From an uncultured Duncaniella sp. (GTDB lineage Bacteria; Bacteroidota; Bacteroidia; Bacteroidales; Muribaculaceae), in assembly GCA_910584825.1 (NCBI GenBank), contig CAJUCI010000018.1:1-54342 (forward strand): a DNA stretch of 54,342 nt. The letters run 5' to 3'. The notes beneath the pieces are model-generated. The model was not told the origin of the DNA. It did no database searches and saw only the letters and a list, made by a program, of their open reading frames with translations. Shown piece after piece: positions 1 to 8,650 of this stretch; within the stretch, counting starts at the first letter, position 1, and each line of letters starts with the position of its first letter. Made by a program: the position numbers and the translations under genes.

Positions 1-6
1 GAATAA

Positions 7-39
7 AAGACCGCTAACTCATTGAGAATTAGCGGTCTT
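7..39 (-). terminator. Intrinsic terminator of the tRNA-Phe transcript
   Basis: An 11-bp perfect inverted repeat (AAGACCGCTAA at 7-17, TTAGCGGTCTT at 29-39) lies a few bases after the 3' end of the leftward tRNA. On the minus strand the stem is followed by TTATTC. Position and structure fit rho-independent termination of the tRNA transcript. Confidence 0.75.
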
Positions 40-42
40 CTG

Positions 43-115
43 TGGTGCCACCAGGAATCGAACCGGGGACACAAGGATTTTCAGTCCTTTGCTCTACCAA
101 CTGAGCTATGGCACC
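43..115 (-). tRNA. tRNA-Phe (anticodon GAA)
   Basis: The minus strand folds as a 73-nt cloverleaf. The 7-bp acceptor stem is GGTGCCA/TGGCACC and the discriminator is A. The D arm contains AGCTCAGTTGGTAGAGC. The anticodon stem is AAGGA/TCCTT with loop CTGAAAA, which gives anticodon GAA (Phe). The T loop is TTCGATT. The 3' CCA is not encoded. The T stem pairs CCCGG with CCTGG, leaving a C-U mismatch at the middle pair (positions 51-63 in standard numbering). Either this is a tolerated variant or the T stem is weakened. Confidence 0.95.
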
Positions 116-280
116 TTGTTGCTAACAAAAACCTCGGCTTTCATTTCGAATGCTGCTTGCAGTCATTCTGAATTAACCTTAGCTTTGACTTTAGTCAAAT
201 TTGACTTTTCTATTTGACTTTAGCTCCGATGAGCTTTAGAAGCTTTGGTCTTTAGTACCGTTGTTTTTTGTTTTGCGTTG

Positions 281-312
281 CAAAGGTAGGGACTATTTTC
301 GATGTGTGCAAA
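281..312 (-). promoter_or_regulatory. Bacteroidota -33/-7 promoter for tRNA-Phe
   Basis: On the minus strand TTTG (plus 309-312) is followed after 20 bp by TACCTTTG (plus 281-288), a full match to the Bacteroidota sigma-ABfr pattern TTTG-N19-21-TAnnTTTG. Transcription would begin near 275, giving a leader of about 160 nt before the tRNA. The leader contains clustered TTTGAC/GTCAAA words (about 190-230). Confidence 0.65.
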
Positions 313-616
313 TTTTTTGGCAACTTTTTTTGAAGATTTTTTCATTAAAATTTACATTCAGGGTGCTCCAGCTGGTATATTTTACTGATTCACAGCAAAA
401 TGTATCACAAACAAGAAGTATCGAAAAAATTCATTTTTGACTGCCGGGGCGAGGGATGCAACGTGACTAGGGGCGAGGTTTGCTCATTTTTGGTAATGCC
501 GCTGAACTCATTTTTTCAAAACTGAATACGCCATGAAGGACTTCTGACGCGTTGGCAAATGTAAAAAGTATGCGATTTTTTTGAGATTCCGCAACTCTTT
601 CGGCTTTCGCTTACAT

Positions 617-657
617 AAAAAAATCGCGCCGCGAGCTGAATTTGCTGCGGCGCGATT
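617..657 (-). terminator. Terminator of the GH28 gene
   Basis: The inverted repeat AATCGCGCCGC (622-632) and GCGGCGCGATT (647-657) forms an 11-bp GC-rich stem with a 14-nt loop. It is flanked on the plus strand by an A-run, so it reads as a T-run on the minus strand, downstream of the leftward gene that ends at 794. Confidence 0.75.
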
Positions 658-793
658 GAAAGTTAATTGCACGTTATATGGATTAACATGAATAGACGCG
701 ATTGCATAGCATATGTGTTAATGCATATAGATGCGATTGCAATGCGTATATAACGCAAACAAGCGTATGCGTTAACGCTAAAGGTCGGGGCGA

Positions 794-2347
794 TTATTTG
801 TTATCCTTTATGTTCTTATTGGTGCCGGTGTAGACGATGGGGGTCTCGGAGGTGAATGTGCAGCCGGTGAAGGTGGCGTCGCTGACATTGTTGACTGTCA
901 TTGCGGGGCCTTCGTCGGGACGTACGGTCACGTTATTGAGCTTTATACCCTTAGACTCCGACAGGAGGCCTCCCTCACGGGCAGTGAACACCGAGTTGCT
1001 TATCTGAATGTTTTCGATAGGCATTTCGGGGATGCCGTTAAATTTAAGAGCCTTGCCGGAATTAAACGATGTCACATCCTTTATATATATGTCGCGGAAC
1101 TGCGGTGTGGTCTCGTCAATAGGGGGAATCTCCTTGGGAGCGTTCTTGACGAAATAATAGAGGTCAAAGGTCACGGCGTCGCCCGAGACGTTGAGCATGT
1201 TGATATTGTCGATGAATATGTTCTTCACCACGCCTCCGCGGCCGCGACAGCTCTTGAAACGCAGACCTGTGTCGGTGCCGAGGAACTGGCAATCGCTGAC
1301 ACTGACGTTGCTCACGCCGCCCGACATCTCACTGCCCACGACAAATCCGCCATGACCGTGGAACACTCGGCAGTCGCGCACGATAACGTTCTCGGTGGGG
1401 ATGCCACGCTTGCGTCCGGCCTCGTCCTTGCCTGATTTAAGGCATATGGCATCGTCGCCCACATCGAGTGTCGAGCGATAGATGATGACATTCTTGCAAG
1501 ACTCCACGTCAAGTCCGTCGCCATTCTGCGCATAGTCGGGGTTCTTGATAAACACGCCGTCGACGATAAGATTCTCGCACATGAGGGGATGCACGTTCCA
1601 TGCCGGGGAGTTCTGGAAAGTCACTCCTTCAAGGAGCACATTCTTACAGCTCACGAGCTGCACCATCACCGGACGGAGATAACGCTTGATGCTCTCGGCC
1701 TTCTCCTTGGTCAGACGTGCGCGACCGTCACCCTTGCATATCTCCTCACCATCAATATAGCTCTGCGAGGGATACCAAACGTTACCCTGGAGTACCCCAC
1801 CCTTTGCGGTCAGGTTCTTCCACTCGGCACCGTTCATCTTGTCCTTCTTAACGGGACGCCACATTCCGCCGTTGCCGTCAATGATGCCGTCGCCCGTGAT
1901 AGCGACATTCTCGAGATTGTAACCTGAGATGGGCGACTGAGTGCGCCAAGCCTGAAAGCCCTCGTAGACAACATAGGCGGTCTCGTAGAGCGACTCATCA
2001 GCGGCAAACACTATAAGCGCGCCTCCGTCAAGATGAAGGTTGATATTGGATTTCAGCACGATAGGCCCGGTGAGCCACACGCCGGCCGGTACGTTGAGTG
2101 TGCCGCCACCCTGTGATGACAGACTCTCGATAGCGTCGGCAAAAGCCTTGGTATTTAATGTGATGCCGTCGGCAACAGCTCCGAAGTCAGCCAGCGACAC
2201 AGCCCTGTCGGGAAATGACGGACGGTTGACAACAGGCATTTCAAACTGCAGTCCCTCATAGAGGGCGTCATAGTCGCCTGCGAATGCCGAGCCGGGCACG
2301 GACATCGCGGCAGCGAGTAGTAGCGCGAATGTTTTAGTAAATTTCAT
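794..2347 (-). CDS. Secreted glycoside hydrolase family 28 (polygalacturonase-like)
   Basis: Hydrolyses alpha-1,4 bonds in galacturonan or rhamnogalacturonan pectin, acting in the periplasm or outside the cell. The chosen ATG (2347) gives 517 aa with a clear signal peptide (MKFTKTF, hydrophobic core, cleavage near SAFA). An upstream in-frame start would bury that signal. The body is a right-handed beta-helix type sequence beginning with a SLADFGAVADG motif. The four GH28 signatures are all present: NGDGLD near residues 274-279, GDDAICLKSG near 296, GHG near 331, and RFK near 363 in place of the usual RIK. The catalytic aspartates are therefore intact. It stands alone with its own terminator and has no SusC/D partner in view, so it is not in a visible polysaccharide utilization locus. 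Exact substrate (homogalacturonan or rhamnogalacturonan) cannot be told from these motifs. Confidence 0.92.
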   Translation of the reverse strand: MKFTKTFALLLAAAMSVPGSAFAGDYDALYEGLQFEMPVVNRPSFPDRAVSLADFGAVADGITLNTKAFADAIESLSSQGGGTLNVPAGVWLTGPIVLKSNINLHLDGGALIVFAADESLYETAYVVYEGFQAWRTQSPISGYNLENVAITGDGIIDGNGGMWRPVKKDKMNGAEWKNLTAKGGVLQGNVWYPSQSYIDGEEICKGDGRARLTKEKAESIKRYLRPVMVQLVSCKNVLLEGVTFQNSPAWNVHPLMCENLIVDGVFIKNPDYAQNGDGLDVESCKNVIIYRSTLDVGDDAICLKSGKDEAGRKRGIPTENVIVRDCRVFHGHGGFVVGSEMSGGVSNVSVSDCQFLGTDTGLRFKSCRGRGGVVKNIFIDNINMLNVSGDAVTFDLYYFVKNAPKEIPPIDETTPQFRDIYIKDVTSFNSGKALKFNGIPEMPIENIQISNSVFTAREGGLLSESKGIKLNNVTVRPDEGPAMTVNNVSDATFTGCTFTSETPIVYTGTNKNIKDNK

Positions 2348-2373
2348 GGCGTTAGATTTTACAAATAGTTCTG

Positions 2374-2381
2374 CAAAATTA
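2374..2381 (-). promoter_or_regulatory. Possible -7 box for the GH28 gene
   Basis: The minus strand reads TAATTTTG here, matching TAnnTTTG, 27 bp upstream of the chosen ATG. No well-spaced TTTG -33 element is visible, so this is weak support. Confidence 0.3.
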
Positions 2382-2424
2382 GCAAAAACTACTGAAAAAC
2401 TCAATGCCGCCATCAAAAAATACA

Positions 2425-2886
2425 TCAATCCGGCCAATAGTTCGGCGTCAGCGGGCGCGGCCTTCCAAACCGCGCTTTGGGCTTCCCTGCACGCTCCCTC
2501 GCCCGCCGTTCGCGCCGTGACAAGGGGCGGACTAATGTCTCAGCGACAACATCTGTCCCCTCCCCGGTCACCACTCCACCATCGTTCGGCACGGAGTCAT
2601 AGCACTGCCGCTCCCCTACTCTTTTCGCCGCCCTCATTCGAGCCTTGGCCGAGCGCGCCTTGGCCAAATCCACATCCTGACGCAAAACTCCGAAAGCGAG
2701 CCTGTAGGCGGCCGCAAGCCCGTCGGCATAAGCGTCGTCACCCGCCAGGTAACGGTCGAGCGCACCTAACATAGCCTCAGCCCCCTCTGCATCATCGGCG
2801 AGGAGTTCACATATCCGTTCGACAAACCTTTTGTAAGCATTCTTTGAAATGGGTAGCGCGAATGACGCAGACTTATTCTTTCTCAT
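2425..2886 (-). CDS. Small protein of unknown function with basic C-terminus
   Basis: I do not recognise this family. The ATG at 2886 gives 153 aa starting MRKNKSASFALP. A longer in-frame start exists, but its N-terminal extension is Cys/Trp-rich and unlike the rest. The first 100 residues look helical and soluble (NAYKRFVERICELL, then an acidic and Ala-rich helix, then AKARSAKARMRAAKR). The C-terminal 40 residues are Arg/Pro-rich (SRRERRARERAGKPKARFGRPRP) and probably disordered, as in small nucleic-acid-associated proteins. There is no signal peptide or membrane segment. It lies just upstream of the GH28 gene on the same strand with 77 bp between, so co-transcription is possible. A TAACTTTG -7 box sits 21 bp upstream of the start. 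Confidence 0.6.
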   Translation of the reverse strand: MRKNKSASFALPISKNAYKRFVERICELLADDAEGAEAMLGALDRYLAGDDAYADGLAAAYRLAFGVLRQDVDLAKARSAKARMRAAKRVGERQCYDSVPNDGGVVTGEGTDVVAETLVRPLSRRERRARERAGKPKARFGRPRPLTPNYWPD

Positions 2887-2907
2887 AGTGGTGATGTTTT
2901 TACACCA

Positions 2908-2915
2908 CAAAGTTA
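2908..2915 (-). promoter_or_regulatory. Possible -7 box for the small unknown gene
   Basis: TAACTTTG on the minus strand matches TAnnTTTG and ends 21 bp before the ATG at 2886. No good TTTG element is seen at the expected distance. Confidence 0.35.
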
Positions 2916-2978
2916 CGCATGCCCACATCACGAAAAGGTGCGATAATGTCGCGCCGCGATGAAAAAAAGCGCGGAATC

Positions 2979-3011
2979 TTTGCGGAAATTTGCGAGAGTT
3001 GAGTAATTTTG
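2979..3011 (+). promoter_or_regulatory. -33/-7 promoter of the YhcH-glutamine synthetase operon
   Basis: TTTG at 2979-2982 and TAATTTTG at 3004-3011 are separated by 21 bp, a near-ideal Bacteroidota housekeeping promoter. The first gene begins at 3077, giving a leader of roughly 60 nt. Confidence 0.65.
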
Positions 3012-3076
3012 CATAGCAGGACGGAATTGCCCCGCCCGTGCACTCATTATATTTTCAACTTACTTAATTACATATC

Positions 3077-3628
3077 ATGACAAACGACAAGAAATTCACC
3101 CCCGCCGAGGCCAAGGCTTGGGTAGAGAGCCGCGAATGGGCCAACGGATGGAACGTAAACGCTGACGCATCGGTCAACGCCGTAGAGTTCGCCACACAGT
3201 ATGCCGCCAACAAGGAGCTGTGGGACAAGCTCTTCATCTTCCTCCGCGACAATGACCTCAACACCCTCCCCGCCGGCAAGCACGTAATCGTGGAGGGCCG
3301 CCTGTGGGTCAACATACTCGAATACACCCCCAAGGATGCCACCAACACCAAGATTGAGGCACACAAGGATTTCATCGACCTCCAGTACACATTCCAGGGC
3401 AAGGAGCTCATGGGCGTGGCCGGACATGTGATACCCACCGGCGAATATGACCCTGTGAAAGACAAAATCAATTTCACCACCGACGAGGAGATTGTCTACT
3501 CGCCCGCCGACGTTGACCGCTTCTTCCTCTACTTCCCCTGCGACATGCATCAGCCCTCAGTAGCCGCGAGCGACCCCGCAGTGCCCAGCCGCAAGGCCGT
3601 AGGTAAGATTGAATACTTCAAAGGTTAG
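3077..3628 (+). CDS. YhcH/YjgK/YiaL family protein (DUF386-like)
   Basis: This 183-aa protein belongs to the YhcH/YjgK/YiaL (TabA) cupin-like family, small metal-binding proteins linked to sialic acid and other sugar metabolism and, in E. coli, to biofilm regulation. The family landmarks are visible: EAHKDFIDLQY near residue 95, a G-K-E turn after it, and FPCDMHQPS near 154, which supplies the conserved His. It has no signal peptide and is expected to be cytoplasmic. It is the first gene of an apparent operon: the glutamine synthetase homologue starts only 4 nt after its stop. That pairing does not define a substrate. The biochemical role of the family is poorly settled, so the name is a family assignment only. 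Confidence 0.85.
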   Translation: MTNDKKFTPAEAKAWVESREWANGWNVNADASVNAVEFATQYAANKELWDKLFIFLRDNDLNTLPAGKHVIVEGRLWVNILEYTPKDATNTKIEAHKDFIDLQYTFQGKELMGVAGHVIPTGEYDPVKDKINFTTDEEIVYSPADVDRFFLYFPCDMHQPSVAASDPAVPSRKAVGKIEYFKG

Positions 3629-3632
3629 TGTC

Positions 3633-5147
3633 ATGGAAGCCAAGCAGACCGACAAGCGTCATGCAATGAGCCGCAATCCGCTTGTCAAAGCGATGGGCGA
3701 CCCGCTGACCTGGACACGCCGCAATATCATTGACTATATCCGCGACAACGACATCGAGATGGTCAACTTCATGTATCCCGCAGCCGACGGGCGACTGAAG
3801 ACACTCAATTTCGTCGTCAATTCGCTCGAATATCTCGAAACCATCCTTTCGACCGGCGAGAGGGTCGACGGCTCGAGCCTTTTCCCATTTATCGAGGCTT
3901 CGCGAAGTGACCTCTACGTGATACCGCGCTACTCAACCGCGTTCATCGACCCGTTCGCACCGCTGCCCACACTTACAATGCTGTGCAGTTTCTTTGACAA
4001 GGACGGCAACCCTATGGACAGCGACTCTCGCGGAGTGCTGGCACGCGCATGCAAGGAGTTTAAGGCCGTGACCGGCATGGACTTCGAGTGCATGGGCGAG
4101 CTTGAGTATTACGTAATCTCGGCCGACCCGGGCCTCTACCCGGCCACCGACCAGAAGGGGTATCATGAATCGGCTCCGTTTGCCAAGTTCAATGATTTCC
4201 GTGTCGAGGCCATGCACACCATCGCATCGATAGGCGGGCAAATCAAGTATGGCCACTCCGAAGTGGGTAATTTCACGCTCGGCAACATGATATATGAGCA
4301 GAACGAGATAGAGTTCCTGCCAGGCCCCGCCCTCAGCTCGGCCGACCATCTCATGCTGGCCAAATGGGTGATACGCAACCTCGCCTACGAGCGCGGACTT
4401 GAAGTGACGTTCGCCCCCAAAATCTCAGTGGGCAAGGCCGGTTCGGGATTCCATATACATATGCGTCTGATGAAGGACGGCGTGAACGTGACGCAGACCG
4501 CCGAGCGCACCCTGAGCGACGAGGCCAAGCGCGCCATTGCCGGACTCATGAAGATGGCCCCGGCCATCACGGCGTTCGGTAACTGCAACCCCACGTCATA
4601 TCTGCGCCTCGTGCCCCATCAGGAGGCACCCACGGCTGTATGCTGGGGCGACAGGAACCGCTCAGTGCTCGTGCGTGTGCCGCTCGGATGGACCTCGGGC
4701 AAGGATATGTGCGTGCAGACCAATCCGAATGACCCGTGCGAAATCGAGACCTACGGCAAGCAGACATTCGAGATGCGCTCGCCCGACTGCTCGGCCGATG
4801 TCTACACGCTAATCGCATCGCTCTGCGTGGCCGCTCGCGTGGGCTTCGAAATGGACGACGCCCTCAAAGTGGCCGAGCAGACGTATGTGGATGTCAATAT
4901 CCATGCCGAGGCCAACGCCTCCAAACTCGCCAAGCTCACCACCCTGCCCACATGCTGCGTGGAGTCGGCTGAAAAGCTCAACGAGCTGCGCGAATACTTT
5001 GAGGCTCGCGGCGTCTTCGCTCCCGCCATGATTGACGCCACAATCAGCAAACTGAAATCATTTGACGACCGCAATCTCGCCGAGTTTCTCAAAAACAACC
5101 CCGAAGAGGTTAAGACTCTCGTAAGAGAATATTTCCATTGCGGATAA
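3633..5147 (+). CDS. Glutamine synthetase family protein
   Basis: A 504-aa protein of the glutamine synthetase fold (ATP-dependent amidation of glutamate or a related substrate). ATG 3633 is preferred over an upstream TTG that overlaps the previous gene. A beta-grasp-like N domain ends with GSSLFPFIEASRSDLYVIPR. The catalytic domain carries ELEYYVI, NEIEFLPGPA, the nucleotide/glutamate motif GSGFHIHM, NPTSYLRLVP and WGDRNRSVLVRVP, in the order seen in type I enzymes. The adenylylation tyrosine region typical of enterobacterial GlnA is not apparent, and the sequence diverges from housekeeping GlnA. It may therefore be a second GS-like enzyme or a gamma-glutamyl-amine ligase. It is co-transcribed with the YhcH-family gene. 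ligA follows 54 bp later on the same strand. Confidence 0.85.
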   Translation: MEAKQTDKRHAMSRNPLVKAMGDPLTWTRRNIIDYIRDNDIEMVNFMYPAADGRLKTLNFVVNSLEYLETILSTGERVDGSSLFPFIEASRSDLYVIPRYSTAFIDPFAPLPTLTMLCSFFDKDGNPMDSDSRGVLARACKEFKAVTGMDFECMGELEYYVISADPGLYPATDQKGYHESAPFAKFNDFRVEAMHTIASIGGQIKYGHSEVGNFTLGNMIYEQNEIEFLPGPALSSADHLMLAKWVIRNLAYERGLEVTFAPKISVGKAGSGFHIHMRLMKDGVNVTQTAERTLSDEAKRAIAGLMKMAPAITAFGNCNPTSYLRLVPHQEAPTAVCWGDRNRSVLVRVPLGWTSGKDMCVQTNPNDPCEIETYGKQTFEMRSPDCSADVYTLIASLCVAARVGFEMDDALKVAEQTYVDVNIHAEANASKLAKLTTLPTCCVESAEKLNELREYFEARGVFAPAMIDATISKLKSFDDRNLAEFLKNNPEEVKTLVREYFHCG

Positions 5148-5201
5148 ATCGGGAGGCTCGCTAAACGCCTCTTGAAAACAAACACTCAAAATTACTGAAA
5201 C

Positions 5202-7217
5202 ATGTCCCCAGCCCAACGCATTCAGGAGCTGCGCCAGCAGCTCGACCGCCACAACAGGCTCTACTATGTGGAAAACTCCCCCGAGATTTCCGACCGCGAA
5301 TATGATATGCTCATGAAGGAGCTCGAGCAGCTCGAGCGTGAGAACCCCGACCTTGACGACCCCCTGTCGCCGAGTCACCGTGTAGGCTCTGACCTCGCGA
5401 AGGGTTTCACGCAGGTGGTGCACGCCAGGCCGATGCTGTCGCTCGGCAACACATATTCGCTCGACGAGGTAAACGAATGGGTGAATCGGTGCAACGAATC
5501 GCTGGGCAACTCGGGCGGTCTGCTTTCAGTGCCCCTTGTGGGCGAGATGAAGTTTGACGGCACGAGCATATCGCTGACCTACGAGCACGGCCGCCTGGTG
5601 CGCGCCGTGACTCGTGGCGACGGCGAGAAGGGGGATGATGTGACCGCCAACGTCAAGACCATCCGCAGCATCCCGCTCGTACTTCCCGCGGGCGACTGGC
5701 CCGAATCGTTCGAGATACGCGGCGAGATAGTGCTGCCGTGGAAGGCGTTCGACCGGCTCAACGAGGAGCGGGCATTCAACGAGGAGCCGCTATTCGCCAA
5801 CCCCCGCAACGCCGCCGCCGGCACCATCAAGATGCTAAACTCGGCCGAGGTGGCCAAGCGCGGGCTCGACGCATATTTCTATTATCTGCTGTCAGACTCC
5901 CTACCAGCCGACAGCCATTACGAAAACATGCTCAAGGCACGCGAATGGGGCTTCAAGGTGAGCGACGTGATGACCCTGCTCCACAGCACGGCTGAGGTCG
6001 ATGACTTCATCAACCGCTGGGATGTGGAGCGTCGCAATCTGCCCGTTGCGACCGACGGACTCGTGTTCAAGGTCAACAGCCTGCGCCAGCAACTTAACCT
6101 CGGCTACACCGCCAAGTCGCCGCGATGGGCCATTGCCTACAAGTTTGCCGCCGAACGTGCGATGACCCGCCTGCGCGAGGTGTCGTTTGAGGTCGGACGC
6201 ATGGGAGTCATCACCCCTGTAGCCAACCTCGAGCCGGTGCTGCTGTCAGGCACCATCGTAAAACGCGCCTCGCTTCACAACGAGGACATCGTGAAGTCGC
6301 TCGACATCCATGACCACGATATGCTCTACGTCGAGAAAGGGGGCGAGATTATCCCCAAAATCACGGGCGTTGACGTGGACCAGCGCGTAGAGGGGAGCGA
6401 GCCGATAAAATTCGTCAAAAACTGCCCTGACTGCGGCACCCCTCTCGTGCGCATGCCGGGCGAAGCGTCGTGGGTATGTCCCAACAAATACGGCTGCCGT
6501 CCGCAGATTATCGGTCGGCTCGAGCACTTCGTAGGCCGTCACATGATGGACATCGAAGGTGTGGGCGATGAGAACTGCTCACTGCTCTATGATGCCGGGC
6601 TCGTGCGAGACATCTCAGACTTCTACACACTGACTCCCCCACCCCTCGAGTCGCTTGACCGAGTGGGCCCGCGCACGGCACAGCGAATAGTCGACGGTGT
6701 GGAGGCATCGAAAAATGTGCCGTTTGACCGCGTGCTCTACGCACTGTCAATCCCCTTTGTCGGCGAGACCGTCTCGCGCAAGATAGCCCGCGCCGTCAGG
6801 AGTATGGACCGACTGAGAAGCATGACCCGCGAGGAGATTTTAACCCTCGAGGATGTAGGCCCGCGCATAGCCGACGCCATACTTGAATACCTCGCCTATC
6901 AGCCCAACATCGAGCTTATCGAGCGGCTGCGTGCGGCGGGAGTGCTGATGGCTCTGCCCGACGAGGACCTTTCGGACCACACCGACCTGCTGGCCGGAAA
7001 AAGCATCGTAATCAGCGGAGTGTTCAGCCTGCATTCGCGCGAGGAGTACAAGGCCATGATTGAGAAGAACGGCGGCAAGAACGTAGGCTCCATATCCAAA
7101 AAGACCGACTTTGTGCTGGCCGGAGACAACATGGGCCCCTCGAAACTCGAGAAGGCCCAAAAACTCGGCGTTCGCATCATCGATGAGAACGAATTCCTGA
7201 AAATGATTAACGGCTAA
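5202..7217 (+). CDS. ligA: NAD-dependent DNA ligase LigA
   Basis: Seals nicks in duplex DNA using NAD+, essential for Okazaki fragment joining and repair. It has 671 aa, the normal length. Domain Ia with YYVENSPEISDREYD lies near residues 20-35. The adenylation site KFDG is near 117. The OB fold contains ITPVANLEPV. A four-Cys zinc finger (CPDC ... CPNKYGC) is near 408-432. Helix-hairpin-helix motifs occupy about 470-580. A C-terminal BRCT domain (GKSIVISGVF to the end) starts near 598. The start is the ATG at 5202. It is convergent with nadC, with only 12 bp between the stops and no clear terminator. Confidence 0.98.
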   Translation: MSPAQRIQELRQQLDRHNRLYYVENSPEISDREYDMLMKELEQLERENPDLDDPLSPSHRVGSDLAKGFTQVVHARPMLSLGNTYSLDEVNEWVNRCNESLGNSGGLLSVPLVGEMKFDGTSISLTYEHGRLVRAVTRGDGEKGDDVTANVKTIRSIPLVLPAGDWPESFEIRGEIVLPWKAFDRLNEERAFNEEPLFANPRNAAAGTIKMLNSAEVAKRGLDAYFYYLLSDSLPADSHYENMLKAREWGFKVSDVMTLLHSTAEVDDFINRWDVERRNLPVATDGLVFKVNSLRQQLNLGYTAKSPRWAIAYKFAAERAMTRLREVSFEVGRMGVITPVANLEPVLLSGTIVKRASLHNEDIVKSLDIHDHDMLYVEKGGEIIPKITGVDVDQRVEGSEPIKFVKNCPDCGTPLVRMPGEASWVCPNKYGCRPQIIGRLEHFVGRHMMDIEGVGDENCSLLYDAGLVRDISDFYTLTPPPLESLDRVGPRTAQRIVDGVEASKNVPFDRVLYALSIPFVGETVSRKIARAVRSMDRLRSMTREEILTLEDVGPRIADAILEYLAYQPNIELIERLRAAGVLMALPDEDLSDHTDLLAGKSIVISGVFSLHSREEYKAMIEKNGGKNVGSISKKTDFVLAGDNMGPSKLEKAQKLGVRIIDENEFLKMING

Positions 7218-7229
7218 ACAGCTTATCGC

Positions 7230-8078
7230 TTATTTCACAGCCTTGAAGCTCATGTCGAGACCCTTGACCGAGTGAGTGAGCGCGCCGACTGAGATAAAGT
7301 CGACGCCACACTCGCCGTAGGCTCGGAGAGTGTCGAGGGTGATGCCGCCCGATGACTCTACCTCGGTGCGTCCGTTGATGAGCTTGACAGCCTCGCGGGT
7401 GCGCTCGGGGGTAAAGTTGTCGAGCATGATGCGGTCGACCCCTGCTGCGAGAGCCTCGTTGATTTCGTCGGTGTTGCGCACCTCCACCTCAATCTTGAGG
7501 TCCTTGCCGTTAGCCTTGCAGTATTCCTTGGCAGCGTTGACAGCCTGGGTGATGCCACCGGCAAAGTCAACGTGGTTGTCCTTAATGAGTATCATGTCGA
7601 AGAGACCGATGCGATGGTTGCAACCGCCGCCGATGCGCACGGCCTCCTTCTCAAGCATGCGCATGCCGGGAGTGGTCTTGCGGGTGTCGAGCACCTTGGT
7701 CTTGAGACCGTCGAGACGCTGCTGATACTTGGCGGTGACTGTGGCGATGCCGCTCATGCGCTGCATGATGTTGAGCATTACGCGCTCGGTCTGCAGGAGC
7801 GAACGCACCTTGCCCTCAACCTCAAATGCCACGTCGCCGGGCTTGACATGCGCGCCGTCGTTGATGTAGACGGTCATCTTGAGTTCGGGGTCAAACTTCT
7901 CAAACACCTTGCGTGCGATGTCCACACCGGCAAGTATTCCCTCCTCCTTGACAATCAGTCGCTGAGTGCCGCGCTCGGTGTCAGGAATGGTGCTGAGAGT
8001 GGTGTGGTCGCCGTCGCCCACATCCTCGGCAAAGGCGAGCGTGAGCAAATCGTCGATAAGTTGGTCCTTGGTTTTCAT
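7230..8078 (-). CDS. nadC: Nicotinate-nucleotide pyrophosphorylase (carboxylating)
   Basis: Converts quinolinate and PRPP to nicotinate mononucleotide, CO2 and PPi in de novo NAD synthesis. It has 282 aa, the standard length. Family motifs are clear: EDVGDGDHTT near residue 18, the substrate-binding RKTTPG near 133, and EAVRIGGGCNHRIGLFDMILIKDNH (His and Lys of the active site). The barrel end has VEVRNTDE and VESSGGI. It is cytoplasmic. It is divergent from rlmH, with only 22 bp between the two start codons, so the promoters must overlap the coding ends. No nadA or nadB is adjacent. Confidence 0.97.
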   Translation of the reverse strand: MKTKDQLIDDLLTLAFAEDVGDGDHTTLSTIPDTERGTQRLIVKEEGILAGVDIARKVFEKFDPELKMTVYINDGAHVKPGDVAFEVEGKVRSLLQTERVMLNIMQRMSGIATVTAKYQQRLDGLKTKVLDTRKTTPGMRMLEKEAVRIGGGCNHRIGLFDMILIKDNHVDFAGGITQAVNAAKEYCKANGKDLKIEVEVRNTDEINEALAAGVDRIMLDNFTPERTREAVKLINGRTEVESSGGITLDTLRAYGECGVDFISVGALTHSVKGLDMSFKAVK

Positions 8079-8096
8079 TTTTATTTATTAACTTTG
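8067..8096 (+). promoter_or_regulatory. Promoter placing rlmH on a leaderless transcript
   Basis: TAACTTTG (8089-8096) matches the -7 box and ends 4 bp before the rlmH GTG start at 8101. A degenerate -33-like CTTG lies 18 bp upstream (8067-8070), inside nadC. A transcript from here would have almost no 5' leader. Confidence 0.45.
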
Positions 8097-8100
8097 AAGC

Positions 8101-8574
8101 GTGAAAATTGTATTGTTGACAGTGGGCAAAACGTCCACGAAATATATTGCCGACGCGACCGACGAATTTGTCAGGCGCGTCAACCGCTATGCGCCGATGG
8201 AGGTGGTGACAGTCCCTGACCTGAAATCCACCCGCGGACTCACCGAAGATGTGCAGAAACAGCGCGAGGGGGCTGCGATACTTGCGTCGCTGCAAGGGGG
8301 CGACCATGTGTGTCTGCTCGACGAGCGCGGCAAGGAACTGACTTCGCGGGAGTTTGCAGGGATGATTGACCGCCGTATGAGCCAGGGGTTGAAGCGGCTG
8401 GTGTTTGTAATCGGGGGCCCTTACGGTTTCTCGCAGGAGGTCTATGACCGGGCCGACAGCAAACTGTCGCTTTCACGGATGACATTCACCCACGAGATGG
8501 TGAGGCTGTTTTTCACCGAGCAGGTCTACCGCGCAATGACTATAATGCGCGGAGAGCCGTATCACCACGACTGA
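8101..8574 (+). CDS. rlmH: 23S rRNA (pseudouridine1915-N3)-methyltransferase RlmH
   Basis: SPOUT methyltransferase that methylates pseudouridine 1915 in helix 69 of 23S rRNA on assembled 70S ribosomes. The 157-aa length is the family norm. The start is a GTG (MKIVLLTVGKT). The SAM-binding trefoil knot shows FVIGGPYGFS near residue 105 and LSLSRMTFTHEMVR, and the protein ends with the diagnostic EPYHHD. It is divergent from nadC with a 22-bp gap. The best promoter ends 4 bp before the start, suggesting a leaderless mRNA. Two hairpins follow the stop. In staphylococci the end of this gene hosts SCC elements, but nothing is inserted here. Confidence 0.97.
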   Translation: MKIVLLTVGKTSTKYIADATDEFVRRVNRYAPMEVVTVPDLKSTRGLTEDVQKQREGAAILASLQGGDHVCLLDERGKELTSREFAGMIDRRMSQGLKRLVFVIGGPYGFSQEVYDRADSKLSLSRMTFTHEMVRLFFTEQVYRAMTIMRGEPYHHD

Positions 8575-8580
8575 AAGGAA

Positions 8581-8612
8581 TTAAAAATTTAAAATTTAAA
8601 ATTTAAAATTAT
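8581..8612. repeat. AT-rich TTTAAAATTT string
   Basis: Tandem runs of AAATTTAAAATT follow rlmH. Related strings occur at 8738-8767, 9938-9970, 13799-13836 and 13868-13918, always between genes. The ddl C-terminus (GGMKMKN) is itself encoded in one of them. Confidence 0.6.
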
Positions 8613-8650
8613 TTTTGGCTGGGTCACTTTTGACACAAACCCTTGCTCAG

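Larger units (their letters stand above)
121..793. other. Gene-free stretch between tRNA-Phe and the GH28 gene
   Basis: No convincing ORF is seen. The left third holds the tRNA leader and promoter. The middle is AT-rich without structure I recognise. The right part holds the GH28 terminator (617-657). From about 690 to 785 there are short degenerate repeats: a GAtGCGATTGCA-like word occurs twice about 37 bp apart, with TATGCGTTAA-like words around them. Confidence 0.5.
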
